Positions 24,909-33,034 of a DNA stretch of 64,000 nt are shown here, one piece after another. The position numbers and the translations under genes were made by a program. The stretch comes from Streptomyces xantholiticus (GTDB taxonomy: Bacteria > Actinomycetota > Actinomycetes > Streptomycetales > Streptomycetaceae). The stretch is from NCBI RefSeq assembly GCF_014651015.1, contig NZ_BMWB01000016.1:62001-126000 (forward strand), read 5' to 3'. Below the pieces are notes generated by a model. That model saw only the letters and a list, made by a program, of their open reading frames with translations, was not told where the DNA came from and did no database searches. How positions within the stretch are numbered: position 1 is the first letter of the stretch; the number at the start of each line of letters is the position of its first letter.

Positions 24909-25003
24909 ACGTCACTCGTCAGCATAAGTGCTTGCCTTCTTGCGTCAAGCCAGGCATGGTGGCAGCTCGTAAGGACGAGTGACGTCAGGTCCGCCCTGAC
25001 GTC
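24909..25003. promoter_or_regulatory. Divergent control region with operator-like inverted repeats
   Basis: ACGTCACTCGTC (24909-24920) and its reverse complement GACGAGTGACGT (24974-24985) flank the divergent promoters. A second palindrome GACGTCAGG (24981-24989) / CCTGACGTC (24995-25003) overlaps the right copy. These are probable binding sites for the GntR repressor. Confidence 0.6.
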
Positions 25004-25029
25004 TGAGCGGCCGAGGAGGCCAACTACCT

Positions 25030-25392
25030 ATGCAGTCCATACCTGTGGACACATCCCGGCTCGGCGTACTGCGCTGCGCTGTCGGGCCGGAAGCGAAGGT
25101 CAGCAACTTCGAGACCAAGGAGGTGAAGAAGGACCGGGACGGCAACACGATCTACACCGTGGCGGTCATGGTCCGTCAGGAGGGGCGCCGGGTATCGGTG
25201 ATCGAGATTTCGGTCACCGGGGAGCCCAAGGGCGTCACGGAGGGCACCGAGGTCAGGGTCACGGGCCTGGAGGCATTCGCCTGGGCGATGGGCGACCGGC
25301 ACGGGATCAGCTTCCGCGCCGCTGCCATCACCCCCGTACCGGCCGCGGGCGGAAGCACAACCGCCGCTGCCAGCAAGGCGGGGGGCGCGTGA
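25030..25392 (+). CDS. SCO3933-family regulatory protein
   Basis: A 120-residue protein beginning MQSIPVDTSRLGVLRC and containing VKKDRDGNTIYTVAVMVRQEGRR and VRVTGLEAFAWAMGDRHGISFRA, the pattern of the small SCO3933-type proteins that precede the FtsK gene in most Streptomyces AICEs. GAGGAGG precedes the ATG. It is the first gene of the transfer operon, and its TGA overlaps the FtsK start by one base. Confidence 0.85.
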   Translation: MQSIPVDTSRLGVLRCAVGPEAKVSNFETKEVKKDRDGNTIYTVAVMVRQEGRRVSVIEISVTGEPKGVTEGTEVRVTGLEAFAWAMGDRHGISFRAAAITPVPAAGGSTTAAASKAGGA

Positions 25393-26696
25393 TGGGCCCG
25401 ATCCTGCTCGCGTTCGCCCTCGCAGCGCTCGCCTGGTTACTGGTTGCCGGGTCCGCGCTCAGGGAGCGGCACCCCGTGTGGTTCTGGTACCTGACCGGCT
25501 ACCCGGTCACCACGGTGCGGGTGCTCGTCACCTGGCGCAGGGTCGCGCAGTTCAACGGCCTCACCATCACCCACAAACCGGCCCGCCGGATCGTGGGCGA
25601 CCTGGAAGTACGGGGCGAGCCGGTGCGCCCCCGGGCCCCGCGCATCTCCTTCCCCCGCGCCACGCCGACGGGTCTGTCTCTGGTGGTGCGGTTGCATCCG
25701 GGGCAGACGCCGGGCCCGTTCATCGCCGCGGCCGACGCGCTCACGCACGCGTGGCGTGTGCACGGGGCGCGGGTGACCTCACCGGAGCGGGGAACCGTGC
25801 TGATCACGGCGACCGCCCGGGATCCGCTGGAGCGGCCCGGCCTGGCCTCTGCCCCGGCCGAACTCCTCTGCGCACTTGTCGGCGCGCTGGAGTCCGGCGG
25901 AGCGTGGGTGATGGATCTCCGGCAGATTCCCCACTGGCTCATCACCGGAGCGACCCAGTCGGGAAAATCCACGCTCCTGGCCCGGCTCGTGTGCCAACTC
26001 GCCCCGCAACCGGTTGCCCTGGTGGGCATCGACTGCAAGGGCGGCATGGAACTCGGTCTGTTCGGCGATCGCCTCACCGCGCTGACCACCAGCCGGCGAG
26101 AGGCGGTGGCCGTACTCGGCGCGCTCGTGGTCGAGATACAGGACCGGATGCGCGCCTGCCGTGCGGCGGGGGCCCGCTCGATCTGGGAACTGCCCCACAC
26201 CGTCCGGCCGATGCCTGTCGTCGTCATCGTGGACGAGCTCGCCGAGCTTTACCTGACGGACGGCACCCGCCAGGGCAAGGCGGAAGCCGAGCAGTGCTCC
26301 ACCTACCTTCTGCGCCTCGGGCAGCTCGGCGCTGCCCTCGGCGTGCATCTCGTGGTCGCCGGGCAGCGCGTCGGCTCCGACCTCGGGCCTGGTGTGACCG
26401 CGCTGCGCGCTCAGCTGGCCGGACGGATCTGCCACCGCGTCAACGACCCCGGCACCGCCGAGATGACCCTGGGCGACCTCAACAAGGACGCCGTCGCCGT
26501 CGCCCAGTCCATCACCTCCCAGGAGAAGGGCGTGGCCGTGTGCACCGGGACGGAGGGCGGCTGGGACCGGGCCCGCTCCTACCTGACCACGACCGAGGAA
26601 GCACGCAAGACCGCCTCTGCCTACGCGGGCATGACGCCCGAACTGCCCGGTGTGAACCGTGCCCTGAAGGCGCCGGCTGGGGGTGACAGCGCATGA
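25392..26696 (+). CDS. FtsK/SpoIIIE (TraB/TraSA-type) DNA translocase
   Basis: A 434-residue AICE transfer ATPase. There are one or two N-terminal membrane segments (ILLAFALAALAWLLVAGSAL), Walker A GATQSGKST at residues 186-194, the LVGIDCKGGMEL strand, Walker B VVVIVDELAELY, and the conserved VVAGQRVGSDLGPGVTALRAQLAGRICHRV segment. Family proteins pump double-stranded DNA as hexamers between mycelia. It overlaps the next gene by 4 bp. Confidence 0.95.
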   Translation: MGPILLAFALAALAWLLVAGSALRERHPVWFWYLTGYPVTTVRVLVTWRRVAQFNGLTITHKPARRIVGDLEVRGEPVRPRAPRISFPRATPTGLSLVVRLHPGQTPGPFIAAADALTHAWRVHGARVTSPERGTVLITATARDPLERPGLASAPAELLCALVGALESGGAWVMDLRQIPHWLITGATQSGKSTLLARLVCQLAPQPVALVGIDCKGGMELGLFGDRLTALTTSRREAVAVLGALVVEIQDRMRACRAAGARSIWELPHTVRPMPVVVIVDELAELYLTDGTRQGKAEAEQCSTYLLRLGQLGAALGVHLVVAGQRVGSDLGPGVTALRAQLAGRICHRVNDPGTAEMTLGDLNKDAVAVAQSITSQEKGVAVCTGTEGGWDRARSYLTTTEEARKTASAYAGMTPELPGVNRALKAPAGGDSA

Positions 26697-26887
26697 CCGA
26701 GGAAGCCGCGGTTCCCTTCGCGCTGGTCTTCGGGATCATCACCGTCCTGCTGGTGCGCTCACGCGACGTGAAGACGTGGGAGGCCGTGATGATCTGCCTG
26801 TTCGGCCTCTACCTCGGACAGACCCCGGTCATCTTCACCGTGGACGGCATCGTCACCTGGTTCTTCTCCGGATTCACCCACACCTGA
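26693..26887 (+). CDS. Small membrane protein of the transfer operon (SpdB-like)
   Basis: A 64-residue protein with two hydrophobic stretches (FALVFGIITVLLV; AVMICLFGLYLGQTPVIF) separated by RSRDVKTWE. It starts inside the end of the FtsK gene (ATGA). Small Spd proteins at this place help intramycelial spread of Streptomyces plasmids and AICEs. Assignment rests on size, membrane spans and position. Confidence 0.75.
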   Translation: MTEEAAVPFALVFGIITVLLVRSRDVKTWEAVMICLFGLYLGQTPVIFTVDGIVTWFFSGFTHT

Positions 26888-26898
26888 CAGGGAGCTGT

Positions 26899-27012
26899 AT
26901 GCCGATGCGCCGCGTGCGCTGCCCCGTCTGCAAGGGCGAGCGCTACCGCAGGACCCGGACCGGGCACCGGCGGCGGTGCCGCTGCTGCCGGGGCACCGGA
27001 ACCATCCGCTGA
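26899..27012 (+). CDS. Small Cys-rich mobile-element transfer protein
   Basis: A 37-residue, strongly basic zinc-ribbon-like protein, CPVCKGERYRR...CRCCRGTGTIR, with GGGAG ahead of the ATG at 26899. Such knuckle proteins of 35-40 residues are regularly found between the spd and rep genes of AICEs. Confidence 0.75.
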   Translation: MPMRRVRCPVCKGERYRRTRTGHRRRCRCCRGTGTIR

Positions 27013-27148
27013 TCTGACCAGCGAGAAACGACCGACAGGAGATCGACGTGGATCGAGCCCACCCATCATCCATCCGTGCCGCTTCGGCGGCCCGACCGGG
27101 GAGGTCCCCACCATCACCGCCGACATCACCTCGGCTGACAGGCGCGCC

Positions 27149-28579
27149 GTGCTCGACCGTGCGGCGCGCCTGCGTCAGCTCACCGAAGTCGACCGAGACG
27201 TCATCCGCCGTGCGCATGCTCCCGAGTTCGCCCGCTGGCTGGAGCAGATCGGCGCTACGGGAGGCTGTGCTCACCCGATCCATCTCACAGGCTCGACAAC
27301 CGTCCGGGACACCCACAGCGGCGAGATCCTGCATCACTACGGTACGAGTGCAGAGCCTGGCGAACGGCTCCTCGTCCGCTGCCGCAACCGGCGGGCCACC
27401 GTATGCGCGCCGTGCTCCCGCCTCCACGCCGGAGACACCTTCCAACTCGTGCGCGCAGGGCTCGTAGGGGGCAAGGCCGTTCCCACCGAGGTACGCAAAC
27501 ATCCGCGGCTCTTCGTCACTCTCACCGCCCCAAGCTTCGGCCCTGTGCACCGCATCACCGCTGAGACAGAACGCTGCCGCCCTCGGCGGTACGCCGCGCC
27601 TTGCGGGCACGGTCGCCCTACGCGCTGCCATGCCCGCCACACTGCGGCAGATCCCCTCGTCGGCCTGCCGCTGTGCTCCGACTGTTACGACTACTCGGGG
27701 CACGTCTTGTGGCATGCCCACACAGGGGAGCTTTGGGCGCGCTTCGCCCGCGGCGTCCGACGCGCTCTGGCTTCGGCTGCCGGGCTCGTACAAGCGGAGT
27801 TCCCCGAGCATGCGCGCCTCTCCTTCGCCAAGGTCGCCGAGTACCAACGACGGGCCGCCATCCATGTCCATGCCGTCGTGCGCCTGGACGGCCCGGCCGG
27901 TCCCAATGACTCGCCCCCACCATGGGCAACCGCCGACGCTGTTACCGCTTCCGTACGCGCTGCGGCGCAGGCAGCCACGATCCACAGCCCCTACAGCCCG
28001 GCGACCGGTGAACGGGCCATGCGGTGGGGCGCCCAGCTCGACGTCCGCCCGTTGCGTTCCTCCGCCGGCGATGAAGGACCCGCAGACGACGCGGTCGCCG
28101 CGTACGTGGCGAAGTACGTCACCAAGGGAGCGTCTGACACGGCCGCCGGCACTGACCACCGGCTCACCTGTCCCGACGACATCGAGACCGCGGTGGTCTC
28201 TCCGCACGTGCGGTCTCTCATGCGTGCCTGCTGGCGTCTTGGCGGCCTTCCGGAGTTCGCGCCTCTGCGGCTTCGGGCCTGGGCTCACACCCTCGGCTAC
28301 CGGGGCCACATCCTCACCAAATCCCGCGCCTACTCCACCACCTACGCGACCCTGCGCGCTGAACGTGCCGCGCACGAACGAACTGCCGCTGGGATCGATC
28401 TGCCCGACGACTCCGGCACGACCACCGACGCCTACTGGCGTTACGTCGGCTCCGGCCACACGCCTGGGGCAGCCCTCATCGCTGCCGGGATCGCAGAGGA
28501 CCTCGCGCTGAACCGCGAGATTGCATCCGCCGAGCTGAAGCGCACTGGGAGGTGGGGAACTGAGCACATCACGACGTGA
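27149..28579 (+). CDS. RepSA-like replication initiator (HUH endonuclease)
   Basis: A 476-residue rolling-circle initiator of the RepSA family. Cys pairs (CAPCSRLH; CGHGRPTRCHARH; CSDCYDY) lie in the N-terminal half, then the HUH metal motif AAIHVHAVVRLDG and the catalytic-Tyr helix AYVAKYVTKGA, followed by RSLMRACWRLGGLPE and RAYSTTYATLR. The start is uncertain: the frame is open far upstream, GTG 27149 is the first standard codon in it, and the best ribosome-binding site (AGGAG at 27037) serves GTG 27048 in a different frame. Confidence 0.9.
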   Translation: MLDRAARLRQLTEVDRDVIRRAHAPEFARWLEQIGATGGCAHPIHLTGSTTVRDTHSGEILHHYGTSAEPGERLLVRCRNRRATVCAPCSRLHAGDTFQLVRAGLVGGKAVPTEVRKHPRLFVTLTAPSFGPVHRITAETERCRPRRYAAPCGHGRPTRCHARHTAADPLVGLPLCSDCYDYSGHVLWHAHTGELWARFARGVRRALASAAGLVQAEFPEHARLSFAKVAEYQRRAAIHVHAVVRLDGPAGPNDSPPPWATADAVTASVRAAAQAATIHSPYSPATGERAMRWGAQLDVRPLRSSAGDEGPADDAVAAYVAKYVTKGASDTAAGTDHRLTCPDDIETAVVSPHVRSLMRACWRLGGLPEFAPLRLRAWAHTLGYRGHILTKSRAYSTTYATLRAERAAHERTAAGIDLPDDSGTTTDAYWRYVGSGHTPGAALIAAGIAEDLALNREIASAELKRTGRWGTEHITT

Positions 28580-28580
28580 C

Positions 28581-28706
28581 ATGGCGGGGGAGCGAGAGCG
28601 ACACCTGGAGCGCGTCTGCTCCCGTTTCCCGAGGAAAATAAGCTCGGACAGCGCTCGGCGGCTGGCTCGTCTTCTCAGACCTCCCAGCGATGAACAGACC
28701 CGATAG
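28581..28706 (+). CDS. Possible 41-residue protein after rep
   Basis: ATG at 28581, directly after the rep stop, opens a 41-residue Arg-rich ORF (MAGERERHLERVCSRFPRKIS...LARLLRPPSDEQTR). In many AICEs a short excisionase-like gene sits here, but no helix-turn-helix is visible, so function is unknown and the ORF may be chance. Confidence 0.35.
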   Translation: MAGERERHLERVCSRFPRKISSDSARRLARLLRPPSDEQTR

Positions 28707-28710
28707 CAAG

Positions 28711-28738
28711 ATGGGGCCCGCTTGATCGCGGGCCCCAT
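28711..28738. terminator. Bidirectional terminator between rep and the recombinase
   Basis: Perfect 11-bp stem ATGGGGCCCGC / GCGGGCCCCAT with a 6-base loop between the convergent genes. Confidence 0.85.
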
Positions 28739-28757
28739 GCTGTCGTCTCGCCGGTCG

Positions 28758-30260
28758 TCAGAGCGGGTTCGGCTCGATGTCCACTCGCCCGAAGTCGAAG
28801 TACCTGCCCTTCGTGCTCGGCTCGTCGATGATCACAGCGTTGAACAGGAACCGCAGCACGGCGTTCATGCGGTCGTACTCCTTGGCCTCCACCAGCTTCG
28901 CCCAGTTCTTCCGGGCGTCCTGGCCGACCAGCCCCCGGAGAACCTCGACGGCCGGGCGGACGACCAGCTTGCGCTCGACCTTCGCGATGCGCTCCTCGAC
29001 CGTCTTCTTCATGGCGCGGTATTCCTGGGTCTTCAGCTCGCGGCTGTTCCACATGTCCTTGAGCTCAGCCAGCTCTTCGCGGTCGGCGTGGATGGCCGCC
29101 TGGTCCTCCGGTGACAGTACGGCGGCTTCTTCCTGGCCGGTCACGTCCAGGCGTTCGAGCAGTTTGAGCGCAGCATCGGTCACGAACTGCTCCAGCGGTG
29201 CACTGCTGGCAGTCCGGTAGCAGCGCAGGGTGTCGGAACGTGCAGCGCGATTGCACATGTACTTGCCGCCGCTGCCGCCCATGCGGTTGCCGCACCCCTT
29301 GCAGACGACCAGTCCCCGAAGGATGTACGGATGCTTGGGCGCGCGCTGGCCCCAGCTTGCTGCGGTGCGGTAGCTGCGGCGCTCCTGCGCCTCGTCCCAT
29401 GTGCCGCGGGGGATGATCGCCGGCCATTCCCCCTGGCCGAGCTCCTCCCCTCGAAACACCCGGATGCCCGCCACATGGCGGCTGTCCAGGATCGCTCGCA
29501 CGTTGAAACTGTTCCATCCCCTGCCGAGTGCGGTCCGTTCCTCGCGCCGGTTGAGATCCACGGCTATGGCTGTGGTCGTCTCCCCGTCGAGGTAGCGGGA
29601 GAAAATCTCGCGCACGATCTCGGCCTCTGCGGCAATGATGGCCGTGCCGCTCCTGTCGTAGCCGTACCGCCGCTTGCCGGTGTGCGGCTTGCCGTCCTGG
29701 GCGCGGTCGATCAGTGCGTCTTTGAGTCGTCGGGAGGTGTCGTCGCTGGATCTGCAAGCGTGCGCCACTTCGATGCGCAGGAAGAACCGGTCGTCGGGGT
29801 CGGCAAGATCCCGTTGGTTCGCCTGACCGTGCAGGGTGATGCTGTGGTCGTCCGCGATCTGAAGAAGCTCCTCAAGGTCGCGCGGCTGCCTCATCAGCCG
29901 GTCCGGGTGGTAGGTGAGGATGTGCCGGATGCCTCTGGACCGTGCGGCATCGAGTAGGGCATCCCACCCCTTCCGCTTCCGGTTGCGCTGCCACGCCGAT
30001 CGGTTGTTGTCCACGAAGACCAGGTGCTGATTCACCGTCACACCGAGCCGCTGCGCGATGTCACGGCAGATACGCTCTTGTCGGTCGACACCGGTTTGAT
30101 CGTCGTCGTTCACGTGCGATATCCGGCAGTAGATCGCCGCCGGTTCCCCTGTCCAGTCGGTACGACTGCGCTTGTCCCGCTGAGACCCGGCAATCCGGGC
30201 CAGTCTGCGGAGCCGTTCCGAGTCATTGTTGACCTGCGAATCCTCGTTGACCGGGTCCAT
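28758..30260 (-). CDS. Large serine recombinase (element integrase)
   Basis: A 500-residue large serine integrase. The resolvase catalytic domain has AIYCRISHVNDDDQTGVDRQ (Arg46, Ser48) and the LTYHPDRLMRQPRDLEEL block. The recombinase domain begins near GKPHTGKRRYGYDR. A zinc ribbon CKGCGNRM...YMCNRAARSDTLRC follows near residues 323-348, and a coiled-coil-like Glu/Lys-rich region (ELAELKDMWNSRELKTQEYRAMKKTVEERIAKVERKL) precedes the C-terminus. It lies immediately inside attR, as usual for these integrases, and reads away from yqeY with only 22 bp between the starts. Confidence 0.95.
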   Translation of the reverse strand: MDPVNEDSQVNNDSERLRRLARIAGSQRDKRSRTDWTGEPAAIYCRISHVNDDDQTGVDRQERICRDIAQRLGVTVNQHLVFVDNNRSAWQRNRKRKGWDALLDAARSRGIRHILTYHPDRLMRQPRDLEELLQIADDHSITLHGQANQRDLADPDDRFFLRIEVAHACRSSDDTSRRLKDALIDRAQDGKPHTGKRRYGYDRSGTAIIAAEAEIVREIFSRYLDGETTTAIAVDLNRREERTALGRGWNSFNVRAILDSRHVAGIRVFRGEELGQGEWPAIIPRGTWDEAQERRSYRTAASWGQRAPKHPYILRGLVVCKGCGNRMGGSGGKYMCNRAARSDTLRCYRTASSAPLEQFVTDAALKLLERLDVTGQEEAAVLSPEDQAAIHADREELAELKDMWNSRELKTQEYRAMKKTVEERIAKVERKLVVRPAVEVLRGLVGQDARKNWAKLVEAKEYDRMNAVLRFLFNAVIIDEPSTKGRYFDFGRVDIEPNPL

Positions 30261-30266
30261 GAGAAA

Positions 30267-30290
30267 AGGCTATGAAGAAGTCATGACTAC
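30267..30290 (+). other. attR: element arm (P half site) plus core
   Basis: Arm AGGCTATGAAGAAG...GACT (30267-30288) followed by core AC (30289-30290). It contains the present start codon of the yqeY-like gene (30283) and its GAAGAAG ribosome-binding region, so both come from the element. Confidence 0.8.
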
Positions 30291-30747
30291 GCTCAAGTCC
30301 AAGCTGCAGGAAGACCTCACCGAGGCGATCAGGGCGCGCGACGAACTGCGCTCCGCCACGCTCCGGCTGACCCTCGCCGCGATCACCAAGGAGGAGGTCT
30401 CGGGCAAGAGCGCCCGTGAGCTCTCCGACGACGAGGTGCAGAAGGTGATCGCGAAGGAGGCGAAGAAGCGCCGCGAGGCCGCCGACGCGTTCGCCCAGGG
30501 AGGTCGCGCCGAGCAGGCCGAGCGCGAGAAGGCGGAGGGCGTGATCCTCGACGCGTACCTGCCGCAGCAGCTGACGGACGACGAGCTGCGCCAGATCGTG
30601 GCGCAGGCGGTCGAGGAGGCGATGGCCGCGGGTGCCGAGGGCCCGCGGGCGATGGGCGCCGTGATGAAGATCGTGAATCCTAAGGTGGCCGGCCGCGCCG
30701 AGGGCGGACGGGTGGCCGCCACGGTGAAGCAGTTGCTCGCAGGCTGA
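30283..30747 (+). CDS. GatB/YqeY domain-containing protein, start codon supplied by the AICE
   Basis: A 154-residue protein beginning MTTLKSKLQEDLTEAIRARDELR, with the YqeY features RSATLRLTLAAI, VIAKEAKKRREAA and GPRAMGAVMKIV near the end. The GatB/YqeY domain is related to the tRNA-binding tail of GatB; the cellular role of YqeY is not settled. The first two codons plus the core lie in element sequence, but the protein is unchanged by the insertion. An in-frame ATG at 30259 would add eight residues and is not needed. Convergent with the PBP gene. Confidence 0.92.
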   Translation: MTTLKSKLQEDLTEAIRARDELRSATLRLTLAAITKEEVSGKSARELSDDEVQKVIAKEAKKRREAADAFAQGGRAEQAEREKAEGVILDAYLPQQLTDDELRQIVAQAVEEAMAAGAEGPRAMGAVMKIVNPKVAGRAEGGRVAATVKQLLAG

Positions 30748-30759
30748 CGCCGGAAGCAG

Positions 30760-30799
30760 AAGGGGGCGCCCCGGTCCACAGGACCCGGGGCGCCCCCTT
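30760..30799. terminator. Bidirectional terminator between yqeY and the PBP gene
   Basis: 15-bp stem AAGGGGGCGCCCCGG (30760-30774) / CCGGGGCGCCCCCTT (30785-30799), followed by T, between convergent genes. Confidence 0.9.
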
Positions 30800-30814
30800 T
30801 GCACCGGCCGACTT

Positions 30815-33034
30815 CTACGGCCAGGTGCCGCCGGTGGTGCCGCCGTTGCCCTGGCCGCGGTTGTTGCCACCGCCGATCAGGTCCGGCGGGATGGAGATGC
30901 CGGGCCACGGCTCCACGTCACCGGGCTTGCCGGGCTTCTCCTTGTCCTTCTCCTTGCCCTTGTCCTTCTGCGGGTCCGGGATGTACACGCTGTTGAACGG
31001 CGGGGCCGGCTGGCCGGCCAGCGCCCCTGTCATCGCGTCCTTCCAGATCGGACCCGGGACACCGCCGCCGAAGACCTTGGGGTGGTACTGGCCGCCGATG
31101 GTGATGTTCTCCATCTTCACCTGCTGGCTGGCGCTGCCGACCCAGACCGCGCCCGACATGTTCGGGGTGTAACCCACGAACCAGGCGTTGCGCCGCTCGT
31201 CCGTCGTACCGGTCTTGCCCGCGCTGTCACGGCTCTGCAGGCCGGCCTGCCGACCGGTACCGGAGTCGACCACTCCGCGCAGCAGCGTGTTGATGGTGTC
31301 GGCGGTCTTCTCCGACATCGCCCTCGTGCACTGCGTCTGCGGGACGGTCAGGCCCTTGCCGTCCGCCGTCGTGATCGACTCGATGGCCGTCGGCGTGCAG
31401 TAGGTGCCGCGGTTGGCGAAGGTCGCGTAGGCGCCGGCCATGTTCAGCGGCGCTATGCCGGTGGAGCCGAGGGTCAGTGCGGAGGGGACTTCGGGCAGCT
31501 GCTTGCCGCTGCCCTGCACCACGCCGAGCTTGTCGGCCGTCTCGAGGATGGGGCACATGCCGATCTCGGAGATCATCTGCACGAAGTAGGTGTTGACCGA
31601 CTTCGCCATCGCCTCCTTGAGCGCGTACGGGCCGACCTCGGAGGTGTTCTCGTTCTCGAGCACCGCGCCGTCGGTGTTCACCCACGGCTTTCCGCTGCAG
31701 GAGGACACGGACTGCGGATACGGCATCTTGTACGGCGACGGGTAGACCTGTGTCGGCGGCTTGCCCTGCTCAAGGGCCGCCGTGGCCACGAACGGCTTGA
31801 AGGTCGAACCGACCGGGAAGCCGTAGTTCGAGCCGCCCATCCCCTTGTTGACGGAGTAGTTGATCTGGGTCTCGTTCTTGCCGAAGCCGTACGGCTTCGA
31901 CTGCCCCATGGCCACGATCTTGCCCGTCCCCGGCTGGACCAGCGTCACCGCGGTGGCGACCTTGTCCGTCTGGTAGACGTGGTCCTTCATCGACTGCTGC
32001 GCGGCTTTCTGGGCCTGCGGGTCCAGTGTGGTCTTGATCGTCAGGCCGCCCTGGTTCCAGACCTTGACCCGGTCCTCCCTGGTCTTGCCGAAGACCGGGT
32101 CGGTCAGGAACACCTGGCGCACGTAGTCGCAGAAGAAGCCCGCGCCGTCGACGGCGGTGATGCAGCCGTTCTTGGGCTTGCTCACCTTCAGTTCGATCGG
32201 GGCGGCCTGGGCCCTGTCCGCCTCGGCCCGCGAGATGTCGCCGACGTCGGCCATGCGCTGCAGCACGATGTTGCGGCGCTTGGTCGCCTCTTCCGAGTCG
32301 TTGAGGGGGTCGAAGCGGCTCGGCGACTGGACGACGCCGGCGAGCAGTGCGGCCTCCTCCAGCTTCAGGTCCTTTGCGTGCTTGGAGAAGTAACGCTGGG
32401 ACGCGGCCTCGACGCCGTACGCCTGCTGGCCGAAGAACGTGATGTTGAGGTAGTTCTCGAGGATCTTCTTCTTGCCGAGCTCCTCCTCGACCTGGATCGC
32501 GTACTTGAGTTCGCGGATCTTGCGGCCGAGGGTCTGCTGGGTGGCCTGGGCGACCTTGTCGGGGTCGTCGCCCGCTTCCTCGACGAACACGTTCTTCACG
32601 TACTGCTGGGTCAGCGTGGAGGCGCCTTCCGAGACGCCGCCCGTCTGCGCGTTCTTGTTCAGTGCGCGCAGCACACCCTTGAGGTCGATCGCGCCGTGCT
32701 CGTAGAAGCGGGCGTCCTCGATCGCGACGATCGCCTTCTGCATGAAGGGCGAGATCTCCTTGAGGGACACCACCGTGCGGTCACGGGAGTAGACGGTGGC
32801 GATCTGCCCGCCCTCGGAGTCGAGGATCGTGGTGCGCTGGCTCAGCGGCGGCGTCTTGAGGTTGGCGGGGATGGTGTCGAACCCCTCGACCGTCCCCTTT
32901 GCCGCCAGCCCCAGCGCACCGAAGGCGGGCAGGGCGATGCCTGCCAGCACTGCTCCGGAGAGCACGCTGACACCGAGGAACTTGGCGGCCTGCTGGGTCC
33001 CGGTCAGACCACCGCCCGAGCGCGTCTTTGGCAT
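30815..33034 (-). CDS. Class A penicillin-binding protein (transglycosylase/transpeptidase)
   Basis: A 739-residue bifunctional peptidoglycan synthase. There is an N-terminal membrane anchor (about residues 15-45). The GT51 domain has EDARFYEHGAIDLKG and EGASTLTQQYVKN, and FGQQAYGVEAASQRYFSK. The transpeptidase domain has the nucleophile motif GSTFKPF (about residue 407), SVN in MAKSVNTYF and KTGTT (about residue 605). The tail is a Lys/Pro/Gly-rich linker ending in an Asn/Gly/Thr stretch. It works outside the membrane in cell-wall growth and sits divergently upstream of wblA, as in other Streptomyces. Confidence 0.96.
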   Translation of the reverse strand: MPKTRSGGGLTGTQQAAKFLGVSVLSGAVLAGIALPAFGALGLAAKGTVEGFDTIPANLKTPPLSQRTTILDSEGGQIATVYSRDRTVVSLKEISPFMQKAIVAIEDARFYEHGAIDLKGVLRALNKNAQTGGVSEGASTLTQQYVKNVFVEEAGDDPDKVAQATQQTLGRKIRELKYAIQVEEELGKKKILENYLNITFFGQQAYGVEAASQRYFSKHAKDLKLEEAALLAGVVQSPSRFDPLNDSEEATKRRNIVLQRMADVGDISRAEADRAQAAPIELKVSKPKNGCITAVDGAGFFCDYVRQVFLTDPVFGKTREDRVKVWNQGGLTIKTTLDPQAQKAAQQSMKDHVYQTDKVATAVTLVQPGTGKIVAMGQSKPYGFGKNETQINYSVNKGMGGSNYGFPVGSTFKPFVATAALEQGKPPTQVYPSPYKMPYPQSVSSCSGKPWVNTDGAVLENENTSEVGPYALKEAMAKSVNTYFVQMISEIGMCPILETADKLGVVQGSGKQLPEVPSALTLGSTGIAPLNMAGAYATFANRGTYCTPTAIESITTADGKGLTVPQTQCTRAMSEKTADTINTLLRGVVDSGTGRQAGLQSRDSAGKTGTTDERRNAWFVGYTPNMSGAVWVGSASQQVKMENITIGGQYHPKVFGGGVPGPIWKDAMTGALAGQPAPPFNSVYIPDPQKDKGKEKDKEKPGKPGDVEPWPGISIPPDLIGGGNNRGQGNGGTTGGTWP

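Larger units (their letters stand above)
9825..30290. mobile_element. AICE (actinomycete integrative and conjugative element), about 20.5 kb, integrated in the yqeY-like gene
   Basis: The element runs from the core at 9825-9826 to the core at 30289-30290. It carries at its right end a large serine recombinase, a RepSA-like HUH replication initiator, an FtsK/TraB translocase with small Spd-like proteins, a SCO3933-family protein and a divergent GntR (KorSA-like) repressor. This is the standard double-stranded-DNA transfer AICE kit. Cargo to the left comprises cutA, XRE/TPR, an anti-sigma-type ATPase group, a TerD-nuclease fusion, an IS110 copy and a low-GC ATPase cassette. Joining the outer flanks rebuilds the yqeY start, and joining the inner ends rebuilds a palindromic attP. 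Most AICEs use tyrosine integrases, so a serine recombinase is the less usual form. Confidence 0.9.
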
